Positions 30,580 to 39,563 of a stretch of DNA of 64,000 bases are shown piece after piece. Source of the stretch: [Clostridium] symbiosum (lineage in GTDB: Bacteria; Bacillota; Clostridia; Lachnospirales; Lachnospiraceae). The notes beneath the pieces are model-generated. The model was not told where the DNA came from. It did no database searches and saw only the letters and a list, made by a program, of their open reading frames with translations. The DNA lies in contig CP143946.1 in assembly GCA_036419695.1 (NCBI GenBank), positions 952,001 through 1,016,000 of the forward strand, written 5' to 3'. The position numbers and the translations under genes were made by a program. The stretch's first letter is position 1; each line of letters opens with the position of its first letter.

Positions 30580-32550
30580 ATGACTTGTGATTATCCACAT
30601 TTGTTTTCCCCTATCATAATTAATGGAAGACGGGTACGAAACCGTATTGCAAGCGCTCCCATGAGCCACAGGGGGGAGATCCCCAGATATACGCGGCAGG
30701 CACAGGAATTTTTCAGCAGCATCGCAAAGGGCGGAGCCGGTATTGTTGCAATGGGTGAAGCCGGTGTAGATTCCAGGGTGGATATTTGCCATCCCTATGA
30801 TTCCCACTTAGACCACCCGGTGATCCTTCCCTCTCTGGCGGGCGCCATTGATGCGATCCACCTGTGGGGCGCCCTGGCTTCCGTGGAGCTGGTTCATTCG
30901 GGGAACCGTGCGCACCCCGGCTACATACCTTCTGATTCTAAAATCATCGGACCATGTGAGATGACCAATCTTTATGGTGCGCCCGTCCTGGCAATGGATG
31001 AGGCAATGATGGACGAGACGGCCGATAAATACGCATATGCCGCCTATATGGCCCAGTATGCGGGAATTGACATTATAAATATCCATCTGGGACACGGATG
31101 GCTGCTTTCCCAATTTTTATCCAACCTGGACAACCACCGTACGGACAAATATGGAGGAAGTCTTGAAAACAGAGCCCGTTTCCCGCTTATGGTCATTGAC
31201 CGTATCCGGCAGAAATGCGGCAGCAGGATGATACTGGAAGTCCGCGTCAGCGGAGAGGAGGCCGTGGAGGGCGGCCTTACCAAAGAGGATACCGTAGAGC
31301 TGGCAAAGATGCTGGATGATAAAGTCGATATCATCCATATTTCTGCAGGGACCTTCCACCTCACCGACACGGCCTGCCGGATGTTCCCGACGGTCTTTAC
31401 GCCCAGAGGCTGCAACACCCATGTCTCCGAAGCCGTGAAAAAGGTTTGTAAACATGCGGTGGTTGCGGTGGTAGGAGGCCTGAACGACCCGGATATCATG
31501 GAAGACATCCTGGCAAAGGGGAAGGCAGACATCGTTGTCGCCGCCCGGGCATTCCTGGCGGATCCGGATTTCCCGAAAAAGGCACGCACCGGCCATGCCG
31601 ATACGATCGTGCACTGCATGCGCTGCTCTTCCTGCAACAGTGTTGGTTTTATTCCCCATGTCCCCTTCTCCTCCGGCACTCTGCGCTGTTCCGTCAATCC
31701 AACCCTGGGCCGGGAGTTCGAGACGAGCCATCACCAGACTCCCCCGGATACGGTGAAAAAAGTCATGGTGGCGGGTGGAGGCCCCGGCGGCATGGAAGCG
31801 GCCCTGACGGCGGCGCGCAGGGGACATCGGGTCACCCTGTTTGAAAAGTCGGACCGCCTGGGCGCGAACTTGTACTATGCGGACGGCATTCCATTTAAGA
31901 GCGATCTGGTCGCATACCGCAAGAGTATTGTCGCCAACGTAGAGCAGGCGGAAAACCTGGAAGTCAGGCTGAATACACCGGTTACGGCAGAGCTTATCAA
32001 AGAGGAAAAACCGGACGTCCTGATTGCCGCCTGCGGCGCAGTTCCCGTGATTCCTCCGATCCAGGGCGTGAACCTGCCCATCGTCCATTCCGTCACCGAC
32101 CTGTTTAAGAAAGAGCTGAAGCCGGGAAAGAAGGTAGTCATTATTGGCGGAGGCCAGGCTGGATGCGAGGAGGCCCTTGCTCTTGCCGCAAAGGGACACG
32201 AGGTTACGATCGTCGAAGTGCAGCCAGAACTTGCCCGTGAAGCGCACTTTGTATATTGGAAGCACCTGCTCCGTGTAATTGCCGGAGAGCCCCATATCAC
32301 AGCTATGCGCAGCACACAGGTAAAAGAGATCCTGGATGACGGCGTATTGGCGGCGGGGCCGGATGGGGAAGAAAAAATGCTGCCTGCCGATACCGTCCTG
32401 ATCGCGACAGGCATGGCCGAGGACAACGATATGCTAGGTGAGTGGGATAAACTTGTTCCCGATCTGCGGATTATCGGCGACTGCGAGCACACTGCCCGTA
32501 TTATGGAGGCTGTGAGAAGCGGCTATTGTGCGGGATATTCGATTGATTAA
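30580..32550 (+). CDS. OYE-type NADH:flavin oxidoreductase / 2,4-dienoyl-CoA reductase-like iron-sulfur flavoenzyme
   Basis: The start at ATG 30580 follows GGAAGG; 33 upstream in-frame codons lack support. Residues about 1-350 are the FMN TIM barrel (VRNRIASAPMSH, DKYGGSLENRARFPL). The cluster-binding cysteines are in CMRCSSCNSVG and LRCSVNP. Residues about 390-656 hold FAD and NAD(P) Rossmann motifs (VAGGGPGGMEAALTAARRGH, VIIGGGQAGCEEALALA). At 656 residues it matches enoate, dienoyl-CoA and bile-acid (BaiCD/BaiH-type) reductases. It would reduce an activated C=C bond; the substrate is unknown and is probably taken up by the next gene product. Confidence 0.88.
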   Translation: MTCDYPHLFSPIIINGRRVRNRIASAPMSHRGEIPRYTRQAQEFFSSIAKGGAGIVAMGEAGVDSRVDICHPYDSHLDHPVILPSLAGAIDAIHLWGALASVELVHSGNRAHPGYIPSDSKIIGPCEMTNLYGAPVLAMDEAMMDETADKYAYAAYMAQYAGIDIINIHLGHGWLLSQFLSNLDNHRTDKYGGSLENRARFPLMVIDRIRQKCGSRMILEVRVSGEEAVEGGLTKEDTVELAKMLDDKVDIIHISAGTFHLTDTACRMFPTVFTPRGCNTHVSEAVKKVCKHAVVAVVGGLNDPDIMEDILAKGKADIVVAARAFLADPDFPKKARTGHADTIVHCMRCSSCNSVGFIPHVPFSSGTLRCSVNPTLGREFETSHHQTPPDTVKKVMVAGGGPGGMEAALTAARRGHRVTLFEKSDRLGANLYYADGIPFKSDLVAYRKSIVANVEQAENLEVRLNTPVTAELIKEEKPDVLIAACGAVPVIPPIQGVNLPIVHSVTDLFKKELKPGKKVVIIGGGQAGCEEALALAAKGHEVTIVEVQPELAREAHFVYWKHLLRVIAGEPHITAMRSTQVKEILDDGVLAAGPDGEEKMLPADTVLIATGMAEDNDMLGEWDKLVPDLRIIGDCEHTARIMEAVRSGYCAGYSID

Positions 32551-32658
32551 CGCTTAGAACCTTAGAACGTATCGGAAACAATTTTCCCGATACGTTCCGG
32601 GAACTGTGGAAGATATTATCACAACAGGAAGATATTATCACAACAGAGGGGGTAAAAT

Positions 32659-34023
32659 ATGACTATTATTATTGCTGTTTTAGTAGTTTACATGGCTGGT
32701 ATGCTGTACATCGGCTTCAGGGGTAAAAAATCCCAGTCTATGAATGATTACCTTACCGCCGGCGGAAAAAACGGATTATTTCTCATGGCATGTGCCTATT
32801 TGGGCTCAACCGTAGGAAACGGGGTTTTCGTGGGCGGCGCCCAAAATGGATTTAATTACGGTATCGGAGGCCTGTGGTTTGGCATTGGTTCCGTGCTGTC
32901 ACTGGTGCTTTTCGGCCTGGTTATGTCAAAGGCGCTTCACCGCAGGGGTGTTATTACAATTCCCCAGTTAATCATGAACCGTTACAACAGTAAAGCGGCG
33001 GCAGTTATTATTGCGCTGCTTGCAATCTCGTGCAGCCTTGGAATCATGGCTTCCCAGTTCCTGGCCGGAGCGGCTCTTTTCAGCTCTCTGGGACTGAACC
33101 CCAAGCTCGGTATTATTTTACTTGGCGTAGTTGTTATTCTCTATTGTGGATTCTCCGGAATGTGGGGCGTCGTTATGACCGACTCCATTCAGGCGATCGT
33201 AATGCTGTTCGGAGCATGTTTCTGTATTATTACCATTGCCATGAAAGGAGGATTCGACACGATTTCAGCAGCGCTTCCCCCGAGCAATTTTGAGGCCGTC
33301 CCTTTTGATACGGAAACTTTCTTAATGATGCTGGCGCCCAGCGCTTTAATCGGTTTAATTTCCGGCCCGTCTTTTCAGCGAAATGCATCGTGTAAAGATG
33401 AGAAAACTGCGTTCTGGGCACCGATTATCGGAGCCGCTGCCTCGCTGCCCTTTGTCGTTATTCCCGTCATTATCGGTATGTACGGAAAAGCCCTTTTCCC
33501 GGAGGCGGAGAGCGCTTCCATCTTATTTATGGTTGTTCTCGATGCATGTCCTCCTATCCTGGCAGGCCTTATGCTTGCGGCGATTCTGGCAGCGGTTATG
33601 TCGACCGTGGATATTATTATCCTGAATATCTCGGCGAACCTGGTTCATGATATTTATGCGGGTATTATCAATCCGAAGGCCGATGAGGAGAAGCTCAGTA
33701 AGATTACGGTGGCGGTTACCTTTGCCGTTGGAATCTGCGGCCTCATTATCTCCCTGCAGTTTTCAAATATTATTTCCCTGCTTTCGGCCGCCTATTCGCT
33801 CCAGAATGCAGGTTCCCTTGTCATGGTACTGGGCGCTCTGTACTGGAAGAAGGGGACAAAGGAGGGGGCGGTTGCAGGCGCGCTGGCCGGCGTTGCCGTG
33901 GTATTACTGTCCAAGTTCGGCGTGCCGATTCCCTACGTTTCCCTGACGCCGTTTATTCCGTCGCTGATTATCTATGTTGCTGTCAGTCTTTTTACTCAGA
34001 AAAAAGAGCCTGTAAATCGGTAA
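32659..34023 (+). CDS. Sodium:solute symporter (SSS family)
   Basis: This 454-residue protein has about 13 helices and SSS-family features such as MNDYLTAGGKNG near the N-terminus, GLISGPSFQRNASCKDEKTA in the middle and LAAVMSTVDIIILNISANLVHD. It probably imports an organic acid used by the adjacent reductase. Confidence 0.88.
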   Translation: MTIIIAVLVVYMAGMLYIGFRGKKSQSMNDYLTAGGKNGLFLMACAYLGSTVGNGVFVGGAQNGFNYGIGGLWFGIGSVLSLVLFGLVMSKALHRRGVITIPQLIMNRYNSKAAAVIIALLAISCSLGIMASQFLAGAALFSSLGLNPKLGIILLGVVVILYCGFSGMWGVVMTDSIQAIVMLFGACFCIITIAMKGGFDTISAALPPSNFEAVPFDTETFLMMLAPSALIGLISGPSFQRNASCKDEKTAFWAPIIGAAASLPFVVIPVIIGMYGKALFPEAESASILFMVVLDACPPILAGLMLAAILAAVMSTVDIIILNISANLVHDIYAGIINPKADEEKLSKITVAVTFAVGICGLIISLQFSNIISLLSAAYSLQNAGSLVMVLGALYWKKGTKEGAVAGALAGVAVVLLSKFGVPIPYVSLTPFIPSLIIYVAVSLFTQKKEPVNR

Positions 34024-34038
34024 GGACGGCAGACTAAA

Positions 34039-34084
34039 AGAAGCCCTTCGAATTTTATGTTAAAAATCCGAAGGGCTTCTTTTT
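34039..34084. terminator. Bidirectional terminator between convergent genes
   Basis: AGAAGCCCTTCG (34039-34050) pairs with CGAAGGGCTTCT (34069-34080), flanked by A and T runs. Confidence 0.9.
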
Positions 34085-34106
34085 CTGTCTCGTGCAGATT
34101 TATGTT

Positions 34107-34760
34107 TTAATCCGATTTTTCTGCTTTTTGGCGCCACCAGACATAGGACATAATACAGGGAACCGCCATGCTGCCAAGCAGGAGAGCCATGATAATGTAT
34201 TTGCCGCCGTGATCGGTCATGGACCAGCCGAAAATCAGAGACAGCGCCCCGGCCGCAAACATGGTTTTGCCTCCCAGCCGGTGGGTTTTTCTCCAGATTT
34301 CATCGTCGGATAAGGTCCAGGGCGTTTTGAGGCCCATGTAGAAATTACTCTTTGTCTTTGGCAGGACGTTGCCCAGGAACATGAAGAGGATTCCAACAAC
34401 GATCGTAACAATTCTGCCTACCGAAATATGGCCGGGAAAGAATGATTCGCTCAGTGTGATTCCCAGCATCACAAGCAGAAAGAACTGCATAAAAATACAG
34501 AAGGAATCGTAATAAGGCGCAAATTTTATATAGTTCCTTTTGCGGGGATCAATTTTTGGCATATTGTCAAATAAAAAGGCCAGGAACGGGAGCAGGCCGC
34601 AGCATAGCCAGATTGTTGTTTTCGGACTGTAGGTTACGGTACCGTCAAATCCCCAGTTTGTGGGAATCTTATCGGGAAGCCACGGATACAGGGCGGCCGT
34701 TATGAGAATGCCCAACGCGGCAAGGGCGTAATTTAATATTCTGAGTTTCTTATTTTTCAT
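34107..34760 (-). CDS. sdpI: SdpI-family membrane protein
   Basis: This 217-residue protein has about six helices. The DUF1648 part (LPDKIPTNWGFDGTV) and the SdpI part (GNVLPKTKSNFYMGLKTPWTLSDDEIW) are both clear. In Bacillus SdpI gives immunity to the SdpC toxin and signals to SdpR. No sdpABC toxin genes are present here, so this is an orphan immunity/sensor. It overlaps the preceding regulator by 11 bases. Confidence 0.92.
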   Translation of the reverse strand: MKNKKLRILNYALAALGILITAALYPWLPDKIPTNWGFDGTVTYSPKTTIWLCCGLLPFLAFLFDNMPKIDPRKRNYIKFAPYYDSFCIFMQFFLLVMLGITLSESFFPGHISVGRIVTIVVGILFMFLGNVLPKTKSNFYMGLKTPWTLSDDEIWRKTHRLGGKTMFAAGALSLIFGWSMTDHGGKYIIMALLLGSMAVPCIMSYVWWRQKAEKSD

Positions 34761-35028
34761 CGGATGTCTCCCCTTTCAATGTTAATATCCAGTTCATAAT
34801 ATCGTCCATGACGGTCGTATTGAGGGAATAGTAAATATATTTCCCGTTTTTTTCGTCGTCAATCAGGCCCGCCGATTTGAGGACAGACAGGTGGTGGGAA
34901 ATCGTTGCGCCTGTCATCTGGAAATGATCCACAATATCGCCTGCCGCCATGGCTCCGTCCTTCAGCAGGTTCAGGATTTCACGCCTGGTGGGATCGGACA
35001 ATGCTTTAAAGGTGTCTCCAAAGGCCAT
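34750..35028 (-). CDS. sdpR: ArsR-family autorepressor, SdpR type
   Basis: This 92-residue winged-helix protein (FKALSDPTRREILNLLKDG, DHFQMTGATISHHLSVLKSA) lacks ArsR metal-site cysteines. With the overlapping sdpI it forms the sdpRI unit, in which membrane SdpI sequesters SdpR when toxin is bound. Confidence 0.92.
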   Translation of the reverse strand: MAFGDTFKALSDPTRREILNLLKDGAMAAGDIVDHFQMTGATISHHLSVLKSAGLIDDEKNGKYIYYSLNTTVMDDIMNWILTLKGETSDEK

Positions 35029-35088
35029 AATTACCTCCCTTCCGTTGAGTCTGCCTAAGACGGTTGTCCGGGGCAGTTAGGAGTGTTT

Positions 35089-35118
35089 CATTTAGACGTT
35101 TAGAGAAACATCTAAATG
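35089..35118. promoter_or_regulatory. Likely SdpR operator
   Basis: CATTTAGA (35089-35096) and TCTAAATG (35111-35118) form a perfect 8-bp inverted repeat with 14-base spacing, with an additional TTTAGA inside at about 35099. It lies 60 bases upstream of sdpR, where an autorepressor would bind. Confidence 0.6.
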
Positions 35119-35309
35119 TATTTCTGACTAAAGAATAGCACGCCTGGATGGGATAGTCAATACATTTCCGGAATTTTGTGTTTCCTGTATTTGGGAATTT
35201 GTTGAGGCGTCCGCATTCTTCAACCGGCTTTTTTACCTGAAAGTATTTGTGTCCGGCCCTGCGCGGGAGTATACTGAAATGAGAAGAATAAGAGATGGGG
35301 GATTTTACG

Positions 35310-36820
35310 ATGGGAGATGCGGTTCAGGGAAAATCAGATAATATTCTTGGAATACTTCCGGTTGGACGTTTGCTTGGGAAATTTGCGGTTCCCAGCATTA
35401 TCGCCATGCTGGTGGGAGCTTTATATAATATTGTAGATCAGTTTTTTATCGGAAGAAGTGTGGGAGAGTTGGGAAATGCGGCGACGAATGTGGCTTTTCC
35501 GCTCAGCACGTCCTGTATTGCGATTGCGCTTTTATGCGGAGTCGGAGGGGCATCCGCCTTTAATCTTACGATGGGGAGGGGGGGACAGCGGGAAGGCGCC
35601 TCACTTTATAGGCAATGCAGCCGTATTGATGGTGGGCTGCGGCGCTCTGTATTGTGGTACAGATCTTTTTGACACCTCTGCTGCGCTTTTTCGGTTCTCC
35701 GGAAAATATCCTGGACTATGCCAGGACGTATACCGGAATCACCTCTTTTGGATTTCCCTTCCTGATTCTGACAAGCGGTGGAGGCCATCTGGTCAGGGCG
35801 GACGGCAGTCCGAGGAAATCCATGATTTACAACCTGTCAGGGGCGATTATCAATACGATTCTCGATCCGATTTTCATTTTCGGATTTGGTATGGGAATGG
35901 CCGGGGCGGCGTTGGCTACCATTGTCGGCCAGATCTTTTCGGGATGTCTGGTAATCCGTTATCTCTGCCGATTTAAAACGGTGCGTTTGGAGCGGCGCCA
36001 TCTGATTCTTAGAAAAGAATATGCGGGACTGCTCGCCTCGCTGGGGGCGGCCTCATTTTTTAACCAGCTTGCGATGATGATTGTTCAGATCGTGCTGAAC
36101 AAATCGCTGACCTATTATGGGGCGTTATCCTCCTATGGAGAATCGGTTCCCCTGGCCTGCGCGGAGATCATCACAAAGGTGAACCAGGTATTTTTCTCCG
36201 TTGTAATCGGACTGTCCCAGGGAATGCAGCCGATTGCCAGCTTTAATTACGGAGCAAAGAATTACGCCAGAGTGCGGGAAGTGTATCTGCTGGCCATACG
36301 CCGCGGGGCCGTTGTATCCGTGCTGTCTTTTGCCTGTTTCCAGTTAATTCCCCGGCAGATTATTGCCCTTTTCGGGCGCGGTTCGGAGCAGTATTTTCTG
36401 TTCGCGGCCAAGTATTTCAGGATTTATCTCTTTTTTACGTTTTTAAACTGCGTGCAGCCGATTTCCTCCAATTTGTTTACATCCATCGGGAAACCGAAAA
36501 AGGGAATTTTCCTTTCCCTGACAAGGCAGCTTTTATTTCTGCTTCCGCTGATTCTTATTTTCCCTGTTTTTTTCGGGATTGACGGGATCATGTATGCGGG
36601 GCCCATTGCCGATCTCGTTGCGGCTGTGGTTGCTATTTTGATGGCAAGGTCGGAGCTGCGCAGGATGCGGAGGGAGGAGAGTTACCTGGAAGAACGGGAG
36701 AGGAAGATAGTGGATCCGGAAGGAGCGGAACAGGGGAAAACGGTATTGCAGGCGGCCGGTATTGACGGGCTGAAGCAGGATGGGGGGAGTGATTTTCTCC
36801 ATAAAACCCTGAAAAGATAA
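35310..36820 (+). pseudogene. MATE-family multidrug transporter with two frameshifts
   Basis: The gene starts at ATG 35310 behind GGGGGA. The family sequence runs in one frame to about 35585, then shifts to a second frame (KAPHFIGNAAVLMV), then to a third (ALCIVVQIFLTPLLRFFG) that runs to 36820. Removing one G from the G tract at 35580-35586 and one from GGTGGG near 35633 restores a continuous MATE protein of about 500 residues with no loss. Both changes are extra Gs in G runs, so either the gene is decaying, phase-variable, or the sequence has errors. Confidence 0.82.
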
Positions 36821-36904
36821 AAAGAATCAAGAAAATTGATTAAATTCGTACCTTGTAAGCCGAAATGAAGTGTGTTAACATTTATAAAGCAACAGAAATT
36901 GGCA

Positions 36905-37208
36905 GTGAAAATTGAATAGAATAAAGCGAAGAAGAGGAAGAGTAATTGTTTTTACGGAAAATGCAGAGAGCTGCCGGGTGGTGCGAGGCGGTCGGGGAAA
37001 GACAGTGAACTGGCCTCGGAGCAGCCGGCTGAAGGTCCATAGGGATTGGGTAGGTGCGGACGGAATTCCCGCCGTAGAAAGGGGAATGGCATGAAGTGCC
37101 GGTGAGGGCATGGCGACTGCGCCGTGAAATAGAGTGGTACCGCGTATATGATTACATTGCGTCTCTATAGAAATGTTTCGGGTAAACATTTTTATGGGGA
37201 CTTTTTTT
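36905..37208 (+). promoter_or_regulatory. T-box leader, probably leucine-specific
   Basis: The T-box core GAGTGGTACCGCG is at 37132-37144. Upstream stem I features include AGAGAG (36965) and GGTGCGAGG (36979). A GAACTGGCCTCGGAGC segment (37007-37022) fits the end of stem I, giving CTG (Leu, 37010-37012) as the likely specifier. A terminator follows: GTCTCTATAGAAATGTTT with its complement ending at 37201, then seven T. Uncharged leucine tRNA would allow read-through into leuA. Confidence 0.85.
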
Positions 37209-37211
37209 GAG

Positions 37212-37251
37212 GGCAATGAAAAGTCCGCGAAGCGTGCTTTTCGTTGTTCGG
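37212..37251 (+). repeat. Partial copy of the interspersed repeat hairpin
   Basis: CAATGAAAAGTCCGCGAAGCGTGCTTTTCGTTG-type sequence (read in two halves, AATGAAAAGTCCGC and GCTTTTCGTTG) matches the central hairpin of repeat copy A at about 17644-17678. It lies between the T-box terminator and leuA. Confidence 0.6.
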
Positions 37252-37309
37252 AAAAGTTCCCCGGAAGTTCTCAGGAAATAGCGATAACCGTATAAGGGAG
37301 GAAATGAAA

Positions 37310-39319
37310 ATGAGTGTAAATGTAGCGGAAAAGTATGGTAAATCTTATTTTATGCCCCCGGTCGTTACTTACGACTGGGTGAAAAAGGATTATATTGATA
37401 AAGCGCCGATCTGGTGCAGCGTGGATTTGCGCGATGGAAACCAGGCCCTTGTGGAGCCGATGGGACTGAGTGAAAAGCTGGAGTTTTTCAAAATGCTCGT
37501 CGAGGTTGGGTTCAAGGAGATTGAGGTCGGTTTTCCGGCCGCTTCCGATACGGAATACCAGTTTATCAGGGCTCTTATCGAGCGGAACATGATTCCTGAC
37601 GATGTGACGATCCAGGTGCTGACCCAGGCGAGAGAACATATTATCAAAAAGACATTTGAGGCGGTAAAGGGCGCTCCCCACGCCATCGTGCATCTTTACA
37701 ATTCCACCTCCGTTGCACAGAGGGAACAGGTATTTAAGAAAGGACGCGACGAGGTTAAGAAAATAGCAGTGGACGGCGCCGTGCTTTTAAAGAGCCTGGC
37801 CGATGAGACGGAAGGCAACTTTACATTTGAATACAGCCCGGAGAGTTTCCCGGGAACAGAGGTCGATTATGCGGTGGAGGTCTGCAACGCAGTTCTGGAC
37901 GTGTGGAAACCGTCACCTGAGAGAAAGGTGATTATCAATATTCCCACCACGGTCCAGATTGCCATGCCTCACGTGTTTGCCTCACAGGTGGAATACATCC
38001 ATAAAAGTTTAAAATACAGGGACAGCGTGGTTCTCAGTGTGCATCCGCACAATGACAGAGGCTGCGGAATCAGCGATGCGGAGATGGGAGTGCTGGCCGG
38101 TGCGGACCGTATAGAAGGAACGCTCTTTGGAAACGGTGAGAGGACGGGAAACGTGGATCTCGTCACGGTTGCAATGAACATGTTCTGCCACGGCGTGGAG
38201 CCGAAGCTGGATTTCAGCAATATCGCAAAAGTCAGGGAGACTTATGAGACCCTGACCGGCATGAAGGTTTATGAGAGGACGCCGTATGCGGGCGATCTCG
38301 TATTTACCGCATTTTCCGGTTCCCATCAGGACGCTATTTCCAAGGGCATGGCCTGGAGAGAAGAAGGAAAGAGCGGGGAGAGATGGGATGTTCCGTATCT
38401 TCCCATCGATCCGGCCGATGTCGGACGTGAGTATGAGTCTGACGTCATCCGTATCAACAGCCAGTCCGGCAAGGGCGGAGTAGCCTTTATCCTGAAACAG
38501 AACTTTGGCATCGATGTGCCGGATAAGATGCGTGAGGAGGTAGGCTACCTCGTGAAGGGAGTTTCGGACAGAAAGCATCAGGAACTGGCTCCTGCGGAGA
38601 TTTACCAGATTTTCGAGGATCACTATATCGCACCGAGAAATATTTTCAATATCACCGACTATGATTTCAGACAGACCGAGGAAGGTATCGCCGCACAGGT
38701 GACAATCGAGCAGAATAAGGAAAGACGCGTGATTGAGGCCACAGGAAACGGCCGGTTGGATGCCGTCAGCAATGCAATCAAACTTTATTTCGGTTTGAGC
38801 TATGAACTGAGTATTTACGAAGAGCATGCCATTTCCAGGGGGTCTTCCTCCAAGGCGGCTTCCTACGTGGGCATTATGAACCAGGGCAATATGTTCTGGG
38901 GCGTGGGCATTGATGAGGATATTATTATAAGTTCCATTGAGGCGCTTGTCTCAGCCGCCAATAAACTGGCCGCCAGCCAGAATGTGAAAGAGGGCCGGGA
39001 AGAGAGAATCGTTGATATTATGAAATATGTACAGAGCCATTACTGCGACGTGACTCTGGAGAATCTGGCGGAAAGCTTTAATTTGTCAAAACCGTATCTG
39101 TCCAGATATATCAGACAGAAATCGGGAATGACATTCCAGGAAGCCGTCAAAAAGGCGAGACTTAAAAAGGCGAGAAAAATGCTGAAAGAGTCGAACCAGT
39201 CGGTGGAATCCATTGCGGAGACCGTCGGGTATGAGACGGTGGAACATTTTAACCGGTTGTTTAAGAAAACATATGATATGACCCCTGGCCAGTACAGGGC
39301 GCAGAGCCGCAGTGTATAA
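37310..39319 (+). CDS. leuA: 2-isopropylmalate synthase fused to an AraC-type DNA-binding domain
   Basis: The start at ATG 37310 follows GGGAGG with 8-base spacing. Residues about 1-430 are the catalytic barrel (VDLRDGNQALVEPMG, HPHNDRGCG metal site, EGTLFGNGERTGN). Residues about 430-550 form the allosteric domain that binds leucine in related enzymes. Residues about 560-669 are an AraC/XylS helix-turn-helix pair (DVTLENLAESFNLSKPYLSR, SVESIAETVGYETVEHFNRL, ending MTPGQYR). The enzyme makes 2-isopropylmalate from 2-oxoisovalerate and acetyl-CoA. The fusion could make DNA binding respond to leucine; this is inference. It is preceded by a leucine T-box. Confidence 0.93.
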   Translation: MSVNVAEKYGKSYFMPPVVTYDWVKKDYIDKAPIWCSVDLRDGNQALVEPMGLSEKLEFFKMLVEVGFKEIEVGFPAASDTEYQFIRALIERNMIPDDVTIQVLTQAREHIIKKTFEAVKGAPHAIVHLYNSTSVAQREQVFKKGRDEVKKIAVDGAVLLKSLADETEGNFTFEYSPESFPGTEVDYAVEVCNAVLDVWKPSPERKVIINIPTTVQIAMPHVFASQVEYIHKSLKYRDSVVLSVHPHNDRGCGISDAEMGVLAGADRIEGTLFGNGERTGNVDLVTVAMNMFCHGVEPKLDFSNIAKVRETYETLTGMKVYERTPYAGDLVFTAFSGSHQDAISKGMAWREEGKSGERWDVPYLPIDPADVGREYESDVIRINSQSGKGGVAFILKQNFGIDVPDKMREEVGYLVKGVSDRKHQELAPAEIYQIFEDHYIAPRNIFNITDYDFRQTEEGIAAQVTIEQNKERRVIEATGNGRLDAVSNAIKLYFGLSYELSIYEEHAISRGSSSKAASYVGIMNQGNMFWGVGIDEDIIISSIEALVSAANKLAASQNVKEGREERIVDIMKYVQSHYCDVTLENLAESFNLSKPYLSRYIRQKSGMTFQEAVKKARLKKARKMLKESNQSVESIAETVGYETVEHFNRLFKKTYDMTPGQYRAQSRSV

Positions 39320-39431
39320 CCTTCTGCCGACGGCAGAATAACACGATGAGTGTTACAGTTCTCTGCACCGCCACTTGCCGGCAGGGGAGTCAACTATAAC
39401 AATATTAGACAGGGGAGCCCTCCTCGTCTAT

Positions 39432-39483
39432 ACTCCCCCATGCAGGACACCAAAATCTTGATGTTCTGTGTGGGGGAGTTTTT
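39432..39483 (+). terminator. Intrinsic terminator
   Basis: ACTCCCCCA (39432-39440) pairs with TGGGGGAGT (39471-39479), with a second inner stem (GCAGGACA/TGTTCTGT) and a T run to 39483. Confidence 0.85.
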
Positions 39484-39563
39484 GTTGAATAATTTTGCAA
39501 TCGGTGTTATCGTAAAAATAGAAGAACAAACAGGGTGTGCAAATCACAAAAGGAGGGTGCCGT

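Noticed and set aside
31117..32295. Long minus-strand open frame opposite the OYE-type reductase
   Set aside because: Antisense shadow of a clear flavoenzyme, with no family features.
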